The position numbers and the translations under genes were made by a program. From NCBI RefSeq assembly GCF_029946505.1, contig NZ_JARZHG010000010.1, positions 231,425 through 295,424 on the forward strand: 64,000 nt of DNA. Direction: 5' to 3'. Source of the DNA: Polyangium sp. y55x31. Its GTDB lineage: Bacteria; Myxococcota_A; Polyangia; Polyangiales; Polyangiaceae. Below, one piece after another: positions 42,142-53,375 of the stretch (the first letter of the stretch is position 1; every line of letters begins with the position of its first letter). The notes beneath the pieces were generated by a model, which saw nothing but the letters and a program-made list of their open reading frames with translations, did not search any database and had not been told where the DNA came from.

Positions 42142-43350
42142 TTGGCCACACCTCGCTCTTCGCCGCTCTACCACGACGACCCGAAGCTCTTCTCGTTCCG
42201 CGGCGTCGTCCTCGCCCACGAGACGCACGCCGGCCGCCCGAGCGTGCTGCTCGATCGCACCGCATTTTACCCCGAGTCCGGCGGGCAGATGGCCGATCGT
42301 GGCCGCCTCGACGAGGCCGCCGTCGTCGACGTGCAGGTCGACGACGAGGGCCGCATCCATCACGTGCTCGAAGGTCCGCTGCCCGCGATCGGCGCCGAGG
42401 TGCAAGGCTCGATCGACAAGCCGCGCCGCCTCATCCACATGGCGCAGCACACGGGCCAGCACATGCTCTCGCGCGCGCTCGCCGACGTCGCCCGCGCCGA
42501 GACCGTCTCCTCGCGCCTCGGCGAAAGCGCGTGCACGATCGACCTCGACGTCGTGGCCCTCGACGAGCGCGCCGTCGCCGAGGCCGAGGCCCTCGCCAAC
42601 GCCGTCATCGACGACGACGCTCCGATCCGCGCGTTTTTCCCCTCCGAGGACGAGCTCCGCGCGCTGCCGCTGCGAAGGCAGCCCAAGGTGCACGAGAACG
42701 TGCGTGTCGTCGCGATCGGCGACTTCGACGTCTCGCCTTGCGGGGGCACGCACTGCACGAACACCGCGCAGGTCGGCTTCGTTCGTGTCGACGCGCTCGA
42801 GCGGTACAAGGGCAAGATGCGCGTCACGTTCTCCGCGGGCGTGCGGGCGCGGACGAAGCTCTCGCGCGAGGCCGACCTCGTGCGCGCGCTCGCCCGCGAG
42901 CTCACCTGCGGTCCGGAAGACGTGCCCGCGGGCATCGAGAAGCTGCGCCGCGAGCTCGACGAGGCGCGTCAGGCGCTCGGGCGCGTGCGGGGACGCGTGG
43001 CCGGGGCGATCGCCGAGGCGCTCGTGAAGGAAACGCGGGCACGCGGCGAACGCGCGGTGATCGGCGTCGTCGAGGATGCTTCGCTCGACCTCGTGCGCGC
43101 GGTGGCCGGGCGCATCACGGCCGAAGGGGATCTCGTCGCGCTGCTCGCGGGCGAGGCCGACGGAGGGACGATCGTGCTCGCGGCGCGCGGGCCGTCGAGC
43201 GACTTCGACTGCGGCGCCTTCCTGAAGCGCGCCGCGGCCGCGGTGGGCGGGCGCGGCGGTGGCAGGCCTGAGCGCGCAGAGGGCCGTTTGCCGGCCGGGA
43301 TCGACTGGCCGGCGATCGCGGCCGCGACGCTCGCGGTACCCGCACGCTGA
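42142..43350 (+). CDS. AlaX-type alanyl-tRNA editing protein
   Basis: 402 residues from a TTG start. The AlaRS-type editing core has zinc-binding motifs HMAQHTGQHMLS and CGGTHCTNTAQVG, preceded by TAFYPESGGQMADRG. A coiled-coil and a DHHA1-like C-terminal part (LVALLAGEADGGTIVLAARG) follow, so it is an AlaX-L type, without any aminoacylation domain. It hydrolyses mischarged Ser- or Gly-tRNA(Ala) in trans. It is convergent with the next gene (12-base gap). Confidence 0.9.
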   Translation: MATPRSSPLYHDDPKLFSFRGVVLAHETHAGRPSVLLDRTAFYPESGGQMADRGRLDEAAVVDVQVDDEGRIHHVLEGPLPAIGAEVQGSIDKPRRLIHMAQHTGQHMLSRALADVARAETVSSRLGESACTIDLDVVALDERAVAEAEALANAVIDDDAPIRAFFPSEDELRALPLRRQPKVHENVRVVAIGDFDVSPCGGTHCTNTAQVGFVRVDALERYKGKMRVTFSAGVRARTKLSREADLVRALARELTCGPEDVPAGIEKLRRELDEARQALGRVRGRVAGAIAEALVKETRARGERAVIGVVEDASLDLVRAVAGRITAEGDLVALLAGEADGGTIVLAARGPSSDFDCGAFLKRAAAAVGGRGGGRPERAEGRLPAGIDWPAIAAATLAVPAR

Positions 43351-43362
43351 CCACGCGCCCGG

Positions 43363-44478
43363 TCACAGGTTGCTGCACGTATCGGCGATGGGATCGGTCG
43401 CCGGCGGGCATCCTGCCGACGCCACCGGGGGCACCATCACCGGCCCGAGCATGGCCGCATCCGCCTCGAAGTTCATGCCGAACGAGAGCGCCTCGCAGAG
43501 CGTGTCCTTGTCGGTCGTGTCGGCCATCAGCACGTCGGCCGCGCGGCACGTGATCTGCCGCGTCGCCGGGTAGAGCGGCGAGTCCGTGCAGAGCGGGTTT
43601 CCCTTCGTGTCGCGGAAGCTCGCGAGCGTGGGGAACAGCTCCGGCACGGGCAGCTTCGCGCCGATCCTGCCCTCGCGCAGATGGAACCGACCGGCCGAGG
43701 TCGGCTCGATGCGCGCCACGAGCACCAGGTTCGACAGCGCGGCCCGTATCGACGCGAGCGCGCTGTCCGTGACCACGAACGGCGCGTCCGGGATCCGGGC
43801 GACGAGCTTGCCATCCGTCACGTACGCCGCGGCGTCGACGAACTGCGGCGCGTACGGATCCATCGGGGTCGGCGCGAGGAAGTCCTGCCGGATCGACCAC
43901 GCATCCGCGCCTTGCCACTCGGGCGACGCCGACAGCCCGAGGCTCCCGTACCAGCCGACCTCGACCAGATCGTCGTCGCGCTCGCCGCTGTAGCCCCGCA
44001 CGCGGACGAGCACGGTCCAGTGCCCGGACTCGGTGAGGCCGCGCAAGTAGCTCGACATGCTCTCCACGTTCATGATGTACGCAAGCGCGCCGAAGAGCGC
44101 GTAACTCGCGGCGTCGTGACCGCTGTCGTCGTCGCAGTACCCTTTGTCGTCCGACGAGCTGAGCGACTCGCACCCGCGCTTGTCCTCGGTGCACGAGCAG
44201 AGCCCGTCGAGGTTCAGTCCGGGAAGCGCGTCGTTCAGGCCTTTCTCCATGTCGATCGTGCGCAACGCGACGACGAACTCCCCCTCGCCGCCCACGCCGT
44301 CCACCATCGGCGGCTCGGGGACCTCGTCGCGCATGCACATCGCCGGCGGCGCGCCGCCCGCGCCTCCGCCGCCTGTCCCGAGCGAGAGCTCGTCCGGGAT
44401 GCCGCCCACGAGCTGGCACCCGGCCGCCCCTGAAAGTACGACGAAGAGCCCGCGCGTAGCGCTCCTCCGAACCGGCAT
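43363..44478 (-). CDS. Cysteine-containing lipoprotein, function unknown
   Basis: 371 residues, ATG 44478 just after AGGAGGA. Lipobox LSGAAGC, then a Gly-rich linker (GTGGGGAGGAPP). The mature domain has several Cys (LCSCTEDKRGC; YCDDDSGHD; PLCTDS; ITCRAADV; CPPATDP; TCSNL), suggesting disulfides outside the cell. Strands such as GHWTVLVRVRGYSGERDDDLVEVGW give a beta-rich fold, not recognised. It faces the next lipoprotein gene divergently. Confidence 0.7.
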   Translation of the reverse strand: MPVRRSATRGLFVVLSGAAGCQLVGGIPDELSLGTGGGGAGGAPPAMCMRDEVPEPPMVDGVGGEGEFVVALRTIDMEKGLNDALPGLNLDGLCSCTEDKRGCESLSSSDDKGYCDDDSGHDAASYALFGALAYIMNVESMSSYLRGLTESGHWTVLVRVRGYSGERDDDLVEVGWYGSLGLSASPEWQGADAWSIRQDFLAPTPMDPYAPQFVDAAAYVTDGKLVARIPDAPFVVTDSALASIRAALSNLVLVARIEPTSAGRFHLREGRIGAKLPVPELFPTLASFRDTKGNPLCTDSPLYPATRQITCRAADVLMADTTDKDTLCEALSFGMNFEADAAMLGPVMVPPVASAGCPPATDPIADTCSNL

Positions 44479-44663
44479 CGCTCCTCCTGAACGGCAGGGC
44501 CGCGCGCGAAGATCACGGCGCGCGCCCGCGATCGAGCAGATCACGATCGGGGCGGGCCGTCCACCCGCACCCTGCGCGTCGCGGCGGACGCCCGGGACGC
44601 GTGCGCGCCTTCGCGCGTGTGTTTTGCCTGGCATCGAGCCGTTTCATCGGCTACGCCGGCCCC

Positions 44664-45830
44664 ATGCGCCGCCGGACCCTCGCGCTCGTGCCGCTCGTCG
44701 CCCTCGCCCTCGCGAGCACGGCGTGCGACGAGACGTCCGACACCGACACCGATCTCGAGACCACGACGACCCTGCCGACCAGCATCCTCGTCGACCCGAG
44801 CCTCTTCATGGGCGACGTGCCTTGCTCCGCCGCGAGCGGCGCCATGCAGAGCTACGTGGCCACCGTCCTCGACGTCACCGACGCGTCCGCGCCCTTCCCC
44901 CTCCCCTCGTCGCCGCCCGTCACCTGCACGGCGAGCGTCATTTTCCGGCAAGTCCTCGTCAACCACGTCTACCGCGTCCAGATCGACGGCTACGACGTCC
45001 CCGCCGCCGAGCTCGTGCCCGTCGGCGGCACCTCCTCCGGCAGCCGCAGCATGGTCCGCCGCGCCGCGCCGAACGCGGGCAACGTCACGCCGCTCTGGTC
45101 CACCTTCTGCGAGGACCTCACCGCGCAGCAAAACGTCCGCTCCACGCCGAAGACGTGCGAGGAGCTCGCGCCGCTCTCCACCGAGACCGGCGTGCTCGTC
45201 GAGCCCCGCAGCACGCTCGCGGGCACGAGCGCGATCCCCGGCCTCGAGCTCACGTGCAAGCAGAGCTCGGTCGATCCGCAGGGCAACCCCGTGATCACGG
45301 GGGACGTCGCGAGCTTCGACGTGCGCCCGGCCGACCCAGCGCTCGCCCCGCTCGTCAACCTCCCCTGCACGAGCCCTGCGCCTGCGCCCTACACGCAGAA
45401 CATCGAGCCCGGCCAGAGCTACACCTTCCGCGTCGAGGCCCGCGCCGCGGCTGGCGGACCCGTCACGTGGGGCGCCTCTTGCACGGCGATCGCCGTGAAA
45501 GGCCTCGTGACCCATGCGCTCTGTGATCCGCTGAGCAAGGACGGCGCGCTCGACCTCTCCCTCGCGGATGTCCTCGCGGCCGCGGGCACCTCGTGCGCGA
45601 AGGAGAACGTCGCGACGTACGACGCCGTCCTCGGCGCGCCCGGCGATCTCGAGGCCGACGCCATCGATTGCGACAAGCCCATCCGCTTCACGCCGCTCGA
45701 GCCCGGCGCTTACACGAACATCGAGCTCATCGGCCGTGACGCTGCGGGCGCCGTGGCCGTGACCGCCACGTGCACCGCCGAGATCGCCCCCGGCGCGGTC
45801 AGCACGGCCACCTGCGCGCTCGTGCCTTGA
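44664..45830 (+). CDS. Cysteine-rich secreted lipoprotein, function unknown
   Basis: 388 residues from ATG 44664. Lipobox ALASTACDE, an Asp/Thr-rich linker, then a domain with about ten Cys and repeated beta strands (VPCSAASGAMQSYVATVLDV; VYRVQIDGYDVPA; SYTFRVEARAAAGG; VAVTATCTAEIA). Paired Cys suggest disulfides. The family is not recognised. It is followed by the gyrA promoter region. With the divergent neighbour it forms a pair of Cys-containing surface proteins. Confidence 0.7.
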   Translation: MRRRTLALVPLVALALASTACDETSDTDTDLETTTTLPTSILVDPSLFMGDVPCSAASGAMQSYVATVLDVTDASAPFPLPSSPPVTCTASVIFRQVLVNHVYRVQIDGYDVPAAELVPVGGTSSGSRSMVRRAAPNAGNVTPLWSTFCEDLTAQQNVRSTPKTCEELAPLSTETGVLVEPRSTLAGTSAIPGLELTCKQSSVDPQGNPVITGDVASFDVRPADPALAPLVNLPCTSPAPAPYTQNIEPGQSYTFRVEARAAAGGPVTWGASCTAIAVKGLVTHALCDPLSKDGALDLSLADVLAAAGTSCAKENVATYDAVLGAPGDLEADAIDCDKPIRFTPLEPGAYTNIELIGRDAAGAVAVTATCTAEIAPGAVSTATCALVP

Positions 45831-45905
45831 GCGTCTCCGAGAACGGCCCAGACGGTCTGGCCGGGCCAGCGCCGCGACGCACCGATTCCTGGGCACAAAA
45901 CCCTC

Positions 45906-45937
45906 GAACCTGATTGCAGGTTCACGGGTCGTATACT
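45906..45937 (+). promoter_or_regulatory. gyrA promoter region with palindrome
   Basis: A good -10 hexamer TATACT lies at 45932-45937, about 80 bases before the likely gyrA start. Instead of a -35 hexamer there is a perfect palindrome: GAACCTG (45906-45912) and CAGGTTC (45917-45923) with loop ATTG. A regulator binding there could act as activator or repressor. The 188-base gap shows no other signal. Confidence 0.45.
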
Positions 45938-46018
45938 ACCTGAGAACGTCCTTCGGCCGGCGTGGACGAGGCTTTTTCCGGGCCTCCTCGCGCCAAAGGC
46001 CCAGGCCCGAGCGGCGGT

Positions 46019-48628
<2,610 letters not shown>

Positions 48629-48728
48629 CAACCCGCCCCCCTGGCACCTCGCGTGACCGGGAGCTAACGTAAGCACTGTCACACAGCATCGCCGGGGCTC
48701 ACCCGGTCACCCGGGGATCCCCGGGGGT

Positions 48729-48881
48729 TTGGGGGCGTAGCTCGGCTTGTCCGAGCGTAGCCCCCAAGCGTTGACGACCTTGGGGGTGTAGCTCGGCTCG
48801 TCCGAGCGTAGCCCCCAAGCGTTGACGGGTTTGGGGGTGCAGCTCGGCTCGTCCGAGCGTAGCCCCCAAGCGTTGACGGGA
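48729..48881. repeat. Three tandem 51-bp hairpin units after gyrA
   Basis: Units begin at 48729, 48780 and 48831, exactly 51 bases apart. Each folds as an outer stem TTGGGGG./.CCCCCAA, an internal loop (GTA/GTA; GCA/GTA in unit 3), an inner stem GCTCGG/CCGAGC with loop CTTGT or CTCGT, and a constant flank GCGTTGACG. In units 2 and 3 the eighth outer pair is T-G. An inverted half (CGCTTGGGGG, 48884-48893) follows the last unit. The array fills most of the 318-base gap between gyrA and the sugar-transferase gene. No recognised family name. Confidence 0.9.
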
Positions 48882-48946
48882 GGCGCTTGGGGGGTGCGAC
48901 GCGCAGGATCGCATGCGTGTGGTCCCTCCATTGCTGGGGGGGCAAC

Positions 48947-50317
48947 ATGCTCGAGCTATTTCGGTCGCGACGCCGTGCCATCGTATGGTTCGTCGAGGCT
49001 GCCCTGCTCGTGTCGCTCGTTTGCGCGGGTGCGGCGGCGATCGAGGGGTATCGTGACGTCGCCACGCTTTCGCGCGTGCTCGACGCCGCGGCGATCACGC
49101 TCGTGGCGCAGGCGTCGCTTTATTACCATGGCCTTTACGGACCTTCGCCCATTCGCGACCTCCGTACCCTGGCCTGGAAAGTCGCGCGCGCGCTCGCCGT
49201 CTCGGTCCTCCTCCTCTGGCTCGTCTTCCAGGGTTTTTCGAATGACGCGGGCGAGCGCTTCGGCGCCGTCGCGCTCGGCCTCACGGCGGGCGCGCTCGTC
49301 TTGCCGCTTTTTCGCACCGGGCTCGCGCGGGCGGCGGCGAGCGACCGCCTTTGCAAGCGAACCTTGGTCCTCGGCTCGGGGCCGCTCGCGGACGCGGTGA
49401 TCACGGGCGCGCGGACCCACGACACCGGCGGGATGCGATTCGTCGGCCGGCTCGTGCAGGAGGGCGACCCGGGCCGCGCCGCGCCCGATGTCCTCGGCAC
49501 GTACGACGAATTGCCGCGCATCGCCGCGGCGCACGGCGTCCGGCACATCATCGTCTGCGCCGCGGATCGGCGGGGCAAATTGCCCATCGATGCGCTGCTC
49601 GAGCTCAAATTCCGGGGCATCGAGATCGAGGAAGGCGTGGAGTTTTACGAGCGCATCACGGGCAAAATCTTCGTCCGTGAATTGCGCCCGAGCCAGCTCG
49701 TATTCGCGCACGGCTTCCACGTGGCAAAGCGGACGCTCGTCGGAAAACGCATCCTCGACGTCGTCTGCGCCTCGGTCGGGCTCGTGCTGGCGGCGCCGCT
49801 GATGCTGCTCACGGCGATGGCGATCAAGCTCGATTCGGCGGGCCCGGTGCTTTATTCGCAGGTGCGGAGCGGGGTCTTCGGCATGCCCTTCACCATTTAC
49901 AAGTTCCGGTCGATGCGCACGGACGCGGAGGCCGATGGAAAGGCTCGCTGGGCGTCGGAGGACGATCCACGCGTGACGCGGGTAGGCCGCTTCATTCGCA
50001 AGACCCGGCTCGACGAGCTGCCGCAGCTCTGGAACGTGCTCGCCGGCGACATGAGCCTCGTCGGCCCGCGGCCCGAGCGCCCGAGCTTCATCGAGGAGCT
50101 CGAAAAGGCGATTCCCTTCTTCCGGCAACGCCTTTTCGTCAAGCCGGGGCTGACCGGATACGCGCAGGTCCGCTACCATTACGGGGCCACAACCGAGGAC
50201 CAGCTCGAAAAGCTGCAGCACGATCTGTTCTACATCAAGACGCTGTCGGTGTGGTTCGATCTGTCGATTTTGCTCGATACGGTGAAGGTGGTGCTGCTGC
50301 GGATTGGGGCGCGCTGA
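48947..50317 (+). CDS. Polyprenyl glycosylphosphotransferase (exopolysaccharide initiating enzyme)
   Basis: 456 residues from ATG 48947. Four membrane helices in the first ~150 residues, a nucleotide-binding-like fold ([18 protein letters not shown], ~165-260), a fifth helix, and a C-terminal phosphosugar transferase: [61 protein letters not shown]. It loads a sugar-phosphate onto undecaprenyl phosphate to begin exopolysaccharide synthesis. It is convergent with the minus-strand gene cluster across element C. Confidence 0.93.
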   Translation: MLELFRSRRRAIVWFVEAALLVSLVCAGAAAIEGYRDVATLSRVLDAAAITLVAQASLYYHGLYGPSPIRDLRTLAWKVARALAVSVLLLWLVFQGFSNDAGERFGAVALGLTAGALVLPLFRTGLARAAASDRLCKRTLVLGSGPLADAVITGARTHDTGGMRFVGRLVQEGDPGRAAPDVLGTYDELPRIAAAHGVRHIIVCAADRRGKLPIDALLELKFRGIEIEEGVEFYERITGKIFVRELRPSQLVFAHGFHVAKRTLVGKRILDVVCASVGLVLAAPLMLLTAMAIKLDSAGPVLYSQVRSGVFGMPFTIYKFRSMRTDAEADGKARWASEDDPRVTRVGRFIRKTRLDELPQLWNVLAGDMSLVGPRPERPSFIEELEKAIPFFRQRLFVKPGLTGYAQVRYHYGATTEDQLEKLQHDLFYIKTLSVWFDLSILLDTVKVVLLRIGAR

Positions 50318-50327
50318 AGGCGTTGCG

Positions 50328-50429
50328 CTGGGGCGTCGCCCCAGGCCCCAGCAGGGGCTGTCCGCCCCTGCACCCGGACCAGCGCAAGCGCTGGACCCAA
50401 GCTGCATCGACCGCGATGCGGTCGATGCA
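50328..50429. repeat. Nested-palindrome element, half copy C
   Basis: Left arm only, starting 10 bases after a stop codon: CTGGGGC/GCCCCAG (50328-50344, loop GTC), GCAGGGG/CCCCTGC (50351-50371, loop CTGTCCG), CCAGCGC/GCGCTGG (50379-50394, loop AA), TGCATCGACCGC/GCGGTCGATGCA (50403-50429, loop GAT). The last has a different stem but keeps length and loop. The mirrored arm is missing; a 43-bp tandem array follows instead. Confidence 0.88.
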
Positions 50430-50454
50430 ATCGAGGTCCAGATCGGCGTCGGCG

Positions 50455-50671
50455 CCTCACGCGCAAGCGTCACTCGACGTCTCGATCGCACTCGTCGCGT
50501 CACGCAACCAGGTCGATCCAGACCTCGATCGCACCCAGCACCTCACGCAACCGGGTCACTCGACGCCTCGATCGCACCTCGCGCCTCACGCAACCGGGTC
50601 ACTCGACACCTCGATCGCACCCGGCGCCTCACGCAACTGGGTCGATCCAGGTCTGGATCCACCCAGTTGCG
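50455..50671. repeat. Five tandem 43-bp units
   Basis: Units start at 50455, 50498, 50541, 50584 and 50627, each 43 bases, with a core like CCTCACGCAACCGGGTCACT and CTCGATCGCACC. The units are imperfect copies. The last holds a large hairpin: CGCAACTGGGT (50632-50642) pairs with ACCCAGTTGCG (50661-50671), and inside GATCCAG pairs with CTGGATC. The array lies between half element C and the stop of a minus-strand gene, 21 bases away. No open frame in it is convincing. Confidence 0.88.
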
Positions 50672-50691
50672 CAAGCCACACTACACATCTG

Positions 50692-52077
50692 TCACTCGTC
50701 GTAGAACGCGTCCTCGTCCTCGTCGGCCGTCTTTGTTTCCTGGCCCCCCGCCGCGCGCGCCTCCTCCTCGTCGAGCACCGCCGGCCGCGCGTCCTGGTCC
50801 TGCAGATCCGGATCCCGCGGCACCCGCCGCATCGGATCCGTCGAGCCGATCGCCGAGATCGCCACCGTCACCATCGTCCGGAACGTCGGCGCCGACGCGC
50901 CTGTCGGGTCGGGCTCGAAGCGCATGTTGATGAGCTCGAGATCGACCCCACCTGTCACGAGAAGCCCTGTCGCGAGCGGGATTCCGAGCGAACCGCCTGC
51001 GGCCACCGCCGTCGTCACGAACTTTCCCTCGGGCAACGGCGTTCCCGTCGGCAACCCGAGCCGCGGCTGCGTCGCGAGTGGCGCCTCGCCATGGCGGAAG
51101 CGCAGGATTCCGCGGGCGATCACGCTCCGGAACTCCCGCCCGCCCCGCGGCCGACTCCACATTTCGAGCCCCGCCGCGTGCTGCGCCCCGAACCCGATCC
51201 GCGGGCCGAGCGACGAATACGAAAAACCGTACGTCCCGATAACCCCGTATCCACGCCCGGCATAACGCGCGTCGATGCGCGCGTCGGGCGCGATCACGGC
51301 CGAGGCCTCGTCCTGCAGGAACGTCGGCGGACTCGCCACCGTCATCCCGAAGGCCGCGGAGCCCCGGATCTGCCGGGAAACCTCGAAGGTCGCGGAGGCG
51401 AGGCCCGTGACGGTGGTGATGTCCGCGGGCCCGCGCGTGAGGTCCACGTCGAGCAGCGCGTGCGTGAAATGGGTGTAGCCGGCCCGCACGATGGGGCCGA
51501 GGCGGAATCGACGCCCGGCGAGCCACGAGAACGAGGCGCTCCCGAGCACCGCGTGGCTATCGAGCCCCACAGCCTCGGGGTGATCCGCGGCGACGGCGCC
51601 CGCTTGCGTGTATCCCGCCTCGAAACGCGCATACGACCGCGGCGTCGTGGTCGCCGTGAATCCGACGCGGCTCCCGAGCGTGTAAATGACCCTTCCCTGG
51701 AGAAAAGGATCCCGCGCCGTCAGATCATTCGTGGCGCGGAGCCCGAGCCGCGAGGCGAGGAGCCCGTCCGCGGAGAAAGAAAAGGCCGTGCGAGGCGAGG
51801 TCACGACATCGAGCCGCGTCACCGCCGTGCCTGCAATATCCTGCGGGGACAATGCGCCCCGCGTCGCCGCCAGCGCTCGCCCGTAACGCCCGGAGATATC
51901 GAACAAGAATGCCGTGCGCGCCCCGCGCGAGACGATCCTCGCCGCCCCGTCCACGCTCGTCAGCGCGATGCCATAACCGCCCGTGGGCGTGATGCCCGTG
52001 ACCGCGCTTTGCTCGACCGTGACCGACGCCGTCGCGTCGGTGACGGCGAGCCCTCCCGCGGGAAAAAAGCCCAGCAT
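50692..52077 (-). CDS. Probable beta-barrel surface protein of the exopolysaccharide cluster
   Basis: 461 residues, no family recognised. Long runs of alternating hydrophobic and polar residues with Gly/Ala turns (GRALAATRGALSPQDIAGTA; GSRVGFTATTTPRSYARFEAGYT; GPIVRAGYTHFTHALLDVDLT; GVIGTYGFSYSSLGPRIGFG) look like outer-membrane barrel strands. No clear signal peptide, though the N-terminus is hydrophobic. An acidic tail (DEDEDAFYDE) ends it. It follows the GT2 gene by 34 bases. A role in polysaccharide export is an inference from neighbours. Confidence 0.6.
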   Translation of the reverse strand: MLGFFPAGGLAVTDATASVTVEQSAVTGITPTGGYGIALTSVDGAARIVSRGARTAFLFDISGRYGRALAATRGALSPQDIAGTAVTRLDVVTSPRTAFSFSADGLLASRLGLRATNDLTARDPFLQGRVIYTLGSRVGFTATTTPRSYARFEAGYTQAGAVAADHPEAVGLDSHAVLGSASFSWLAGRRFRLGPIVRAGYTHFTHALLDVDLTRGPADITTVTGLASATFEVSRQIRGSAAFGMTVASPPTFLQDEASAVIAPDARIDARYAGRGYGVIGTYGFSYSSLGPRIGFGAQHAAGLEMWSRPRGGREFRSVIARGILRFRHGEAPLATQPRLGLPTGTPLPEGKFVTTAVAAGGSLGIPLATGLLVTGGVDLELINMRFEPDPTGASAPTFRTMVTVAISAIGSTDPMRRVPRDPDLQDQDARPAVLDEEEARAAGGQETKTADEDEDAFYDE

Positions 52078-52111
52078 GCGCCTCCTTCTCGTTCCGAGCC
52101 GCTCGATGCTT

Positions 52112-53188
52112 TCATCGGGCTGTCAGCCGCTCCGGCTCTGCGTCCCGCATCGGCTCGGTCCCATATCGCCCGAGCCCGACCGCGAAGCCGAGCCCGTGCG
52201 CGAGGTGCATCACGGGAAACATCGCCGCCACGAGGAATACCAGGCGCGCGCCGACGCGCCGCGAAGCCCACGCCGCCGCCGCGAAAATGGCCAGCGCGTA
52301 CACCGTGGCGGCCGCGCGGAGGATCGGCCTCGCCGGCGGATAAAAGGCCGCGAGCGCCGTGAGCACGGTGAACGTGACCAGCGTCGCGAACGGGATCAGG
52401 GGCCGGATCGAGGGCGGCAACCCTCGCCGGAGGATCGTCCGCGCTCGCCCCGAGCCGTAATTGAAATATTGGTGAAACAAGGCGCGAAACGACGAGCGCG
52501 GATAATAATGCCCCACGATGTCGCGCGATTGATAAATGCGACCCCCACGCGCCCAGATCCGCTGGTTCAGCTCCGCGTCCTCGTTCGTCCGCGCGTCCGG
52601 GTCGAAGAGGCCCGCGAGCTCGAAGGCCTCGCGGCGGAACGCGCCGCACCACACGCTCTCGACGTATCCCTCGCGATCCGGGTCGCGTGACGCCGAGCCG
52701 CCCACGCCGAGCGGGCTCCCGAGCGCCGCGCAAAGCGCCTTCTGAAACGTGGTCTTCGCCCGCGGACGCATGGCGCCTCCGACGTTGAGCGCCCCCGTCC
52801 GCCGGAGCGCCGCGACGGACGCGGCCACGTATCCGGGCTCGTAATCGGCGTGGGCGTCCATGCGAACGATCACGTCCCCGCGGGAGCGCTTGATCGCCAT
52901 GTTCATGGCCGCGGCCTGGAGGCGCTGGGGATTGTCGAGCAGGATGATGCGGGGATCCTCGGCCGCGAGCGCGCGCACGATGTCGCGCGTCCTGTCGAGC
53001 GAACGCCCGTCGACGACGAAAATCTCCAGGCGATCGGCCGGATATCGTTGCCCTGCCGCCGCCCGCACGACCCGCTCGATGTGCTCCTCTTCGTTGTAAC
53101 AAGGAATCACGATCGAACAGAAGGGACGTTCGGCGAGCGTCCGAAGGATCACGCCGCCCCGCCCCGACTCGGGTCCCCAATCATCCAT
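52112..53188 (-). CDS. Family 2 glycosyltransferase, membrane-associated
   Basis: 358 residues from ATG 53188, the first start that fits. GT-A fold: CSIVIPCYNEEEHIERVVRA, IFVVDGRSLDRTRDIV, the DXD-like IVRMDAHADYEPGYV, and WCGAFRREAFELAG with the acceptor motif NEDAELNQRIWARGG (E-D) further on. Three or four hydrophobic helices follow (~265-330), as in exopolysaccharide GT2 enzymes like ExoA. It makes glycosidic bonds on lipid-linked sugars, probably with the transferase at 48.9-50.3 kb. It is divergent from the GT4 gene (187-base gap). Confidence 0.92.
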   Translation of the reverse strand: MDDWGPESGRGGVILRTLAERPFCSIVIPCYNEEEHIERVVRAAAGQRYPADRLEIFVVDGRSLDRTRDIVRALAAEDPRIILLDNPQRLQAAAMNMAIKRSRGDVIVRMDAHADYEPGYVAASVAALRRTGALNVGGAMRPRAKTTFQKALCAALGSPLGVGGSASRDPDREGYVESVWCGAFRREAFELAGLFDPDARTNEDAELNQRIWARGGRIYQSRDIVGHYYPRSSFRALFHQYFNYGSGRARTILRRGLPPSIRPLIPFATLVTFTVLTALAAFYPPARPILRAAATVYALAIFAAAAWASRRVGARLVFLVAAMFPVMHLAHGLGFAVGLGRYGTEPMRDAEPERLTAR

Positions 53189-53375
53189 CCAAAGCCCCCC
53201 GAAAAGCCCCCGAAAAGCTCGGACCCGCCGAGCCCCGCCGCCACACCACGACGCGGCCAGCTTCCCACATCCTGAATCCTTTTCAATCGGGCGAAATCCG
53301 AGTCCGATTGCAGGGCGCCCCGGGCGGGCGGATCCAGCGAATCCGTGTTCACGCATATGCGAGTTGCGAACACGA

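Noticed and set aside
48729..48881. Tandem 51-bp units as a CRISPR array
   Set aside because: Units are contiguous without unique spacers, each is itself a hairpin, and no cas gene is near.
48699..48914. Minus-strand 17-residue protein repeats (RQRLGATLGRAELHPQ type)
   Set aside because: Purely a by-product of the 51-bp DNA repeat; the same words arise from the copy in rlmN.
50455..50671. 43-bp units as CRISPR or as a coding repeat
   Set aside because: No spacer-repeat alternation; unit length is not a multiple of three, so frames shift every unit.
50251..52362. 703-codon plus-strand frame crossing element C, the 43-bp array and the barrel-like gene
   Set aside because: Begins inside the preceding gene, runs through non-coding repeats, and has an Arg/Pro-rich nonsense product.
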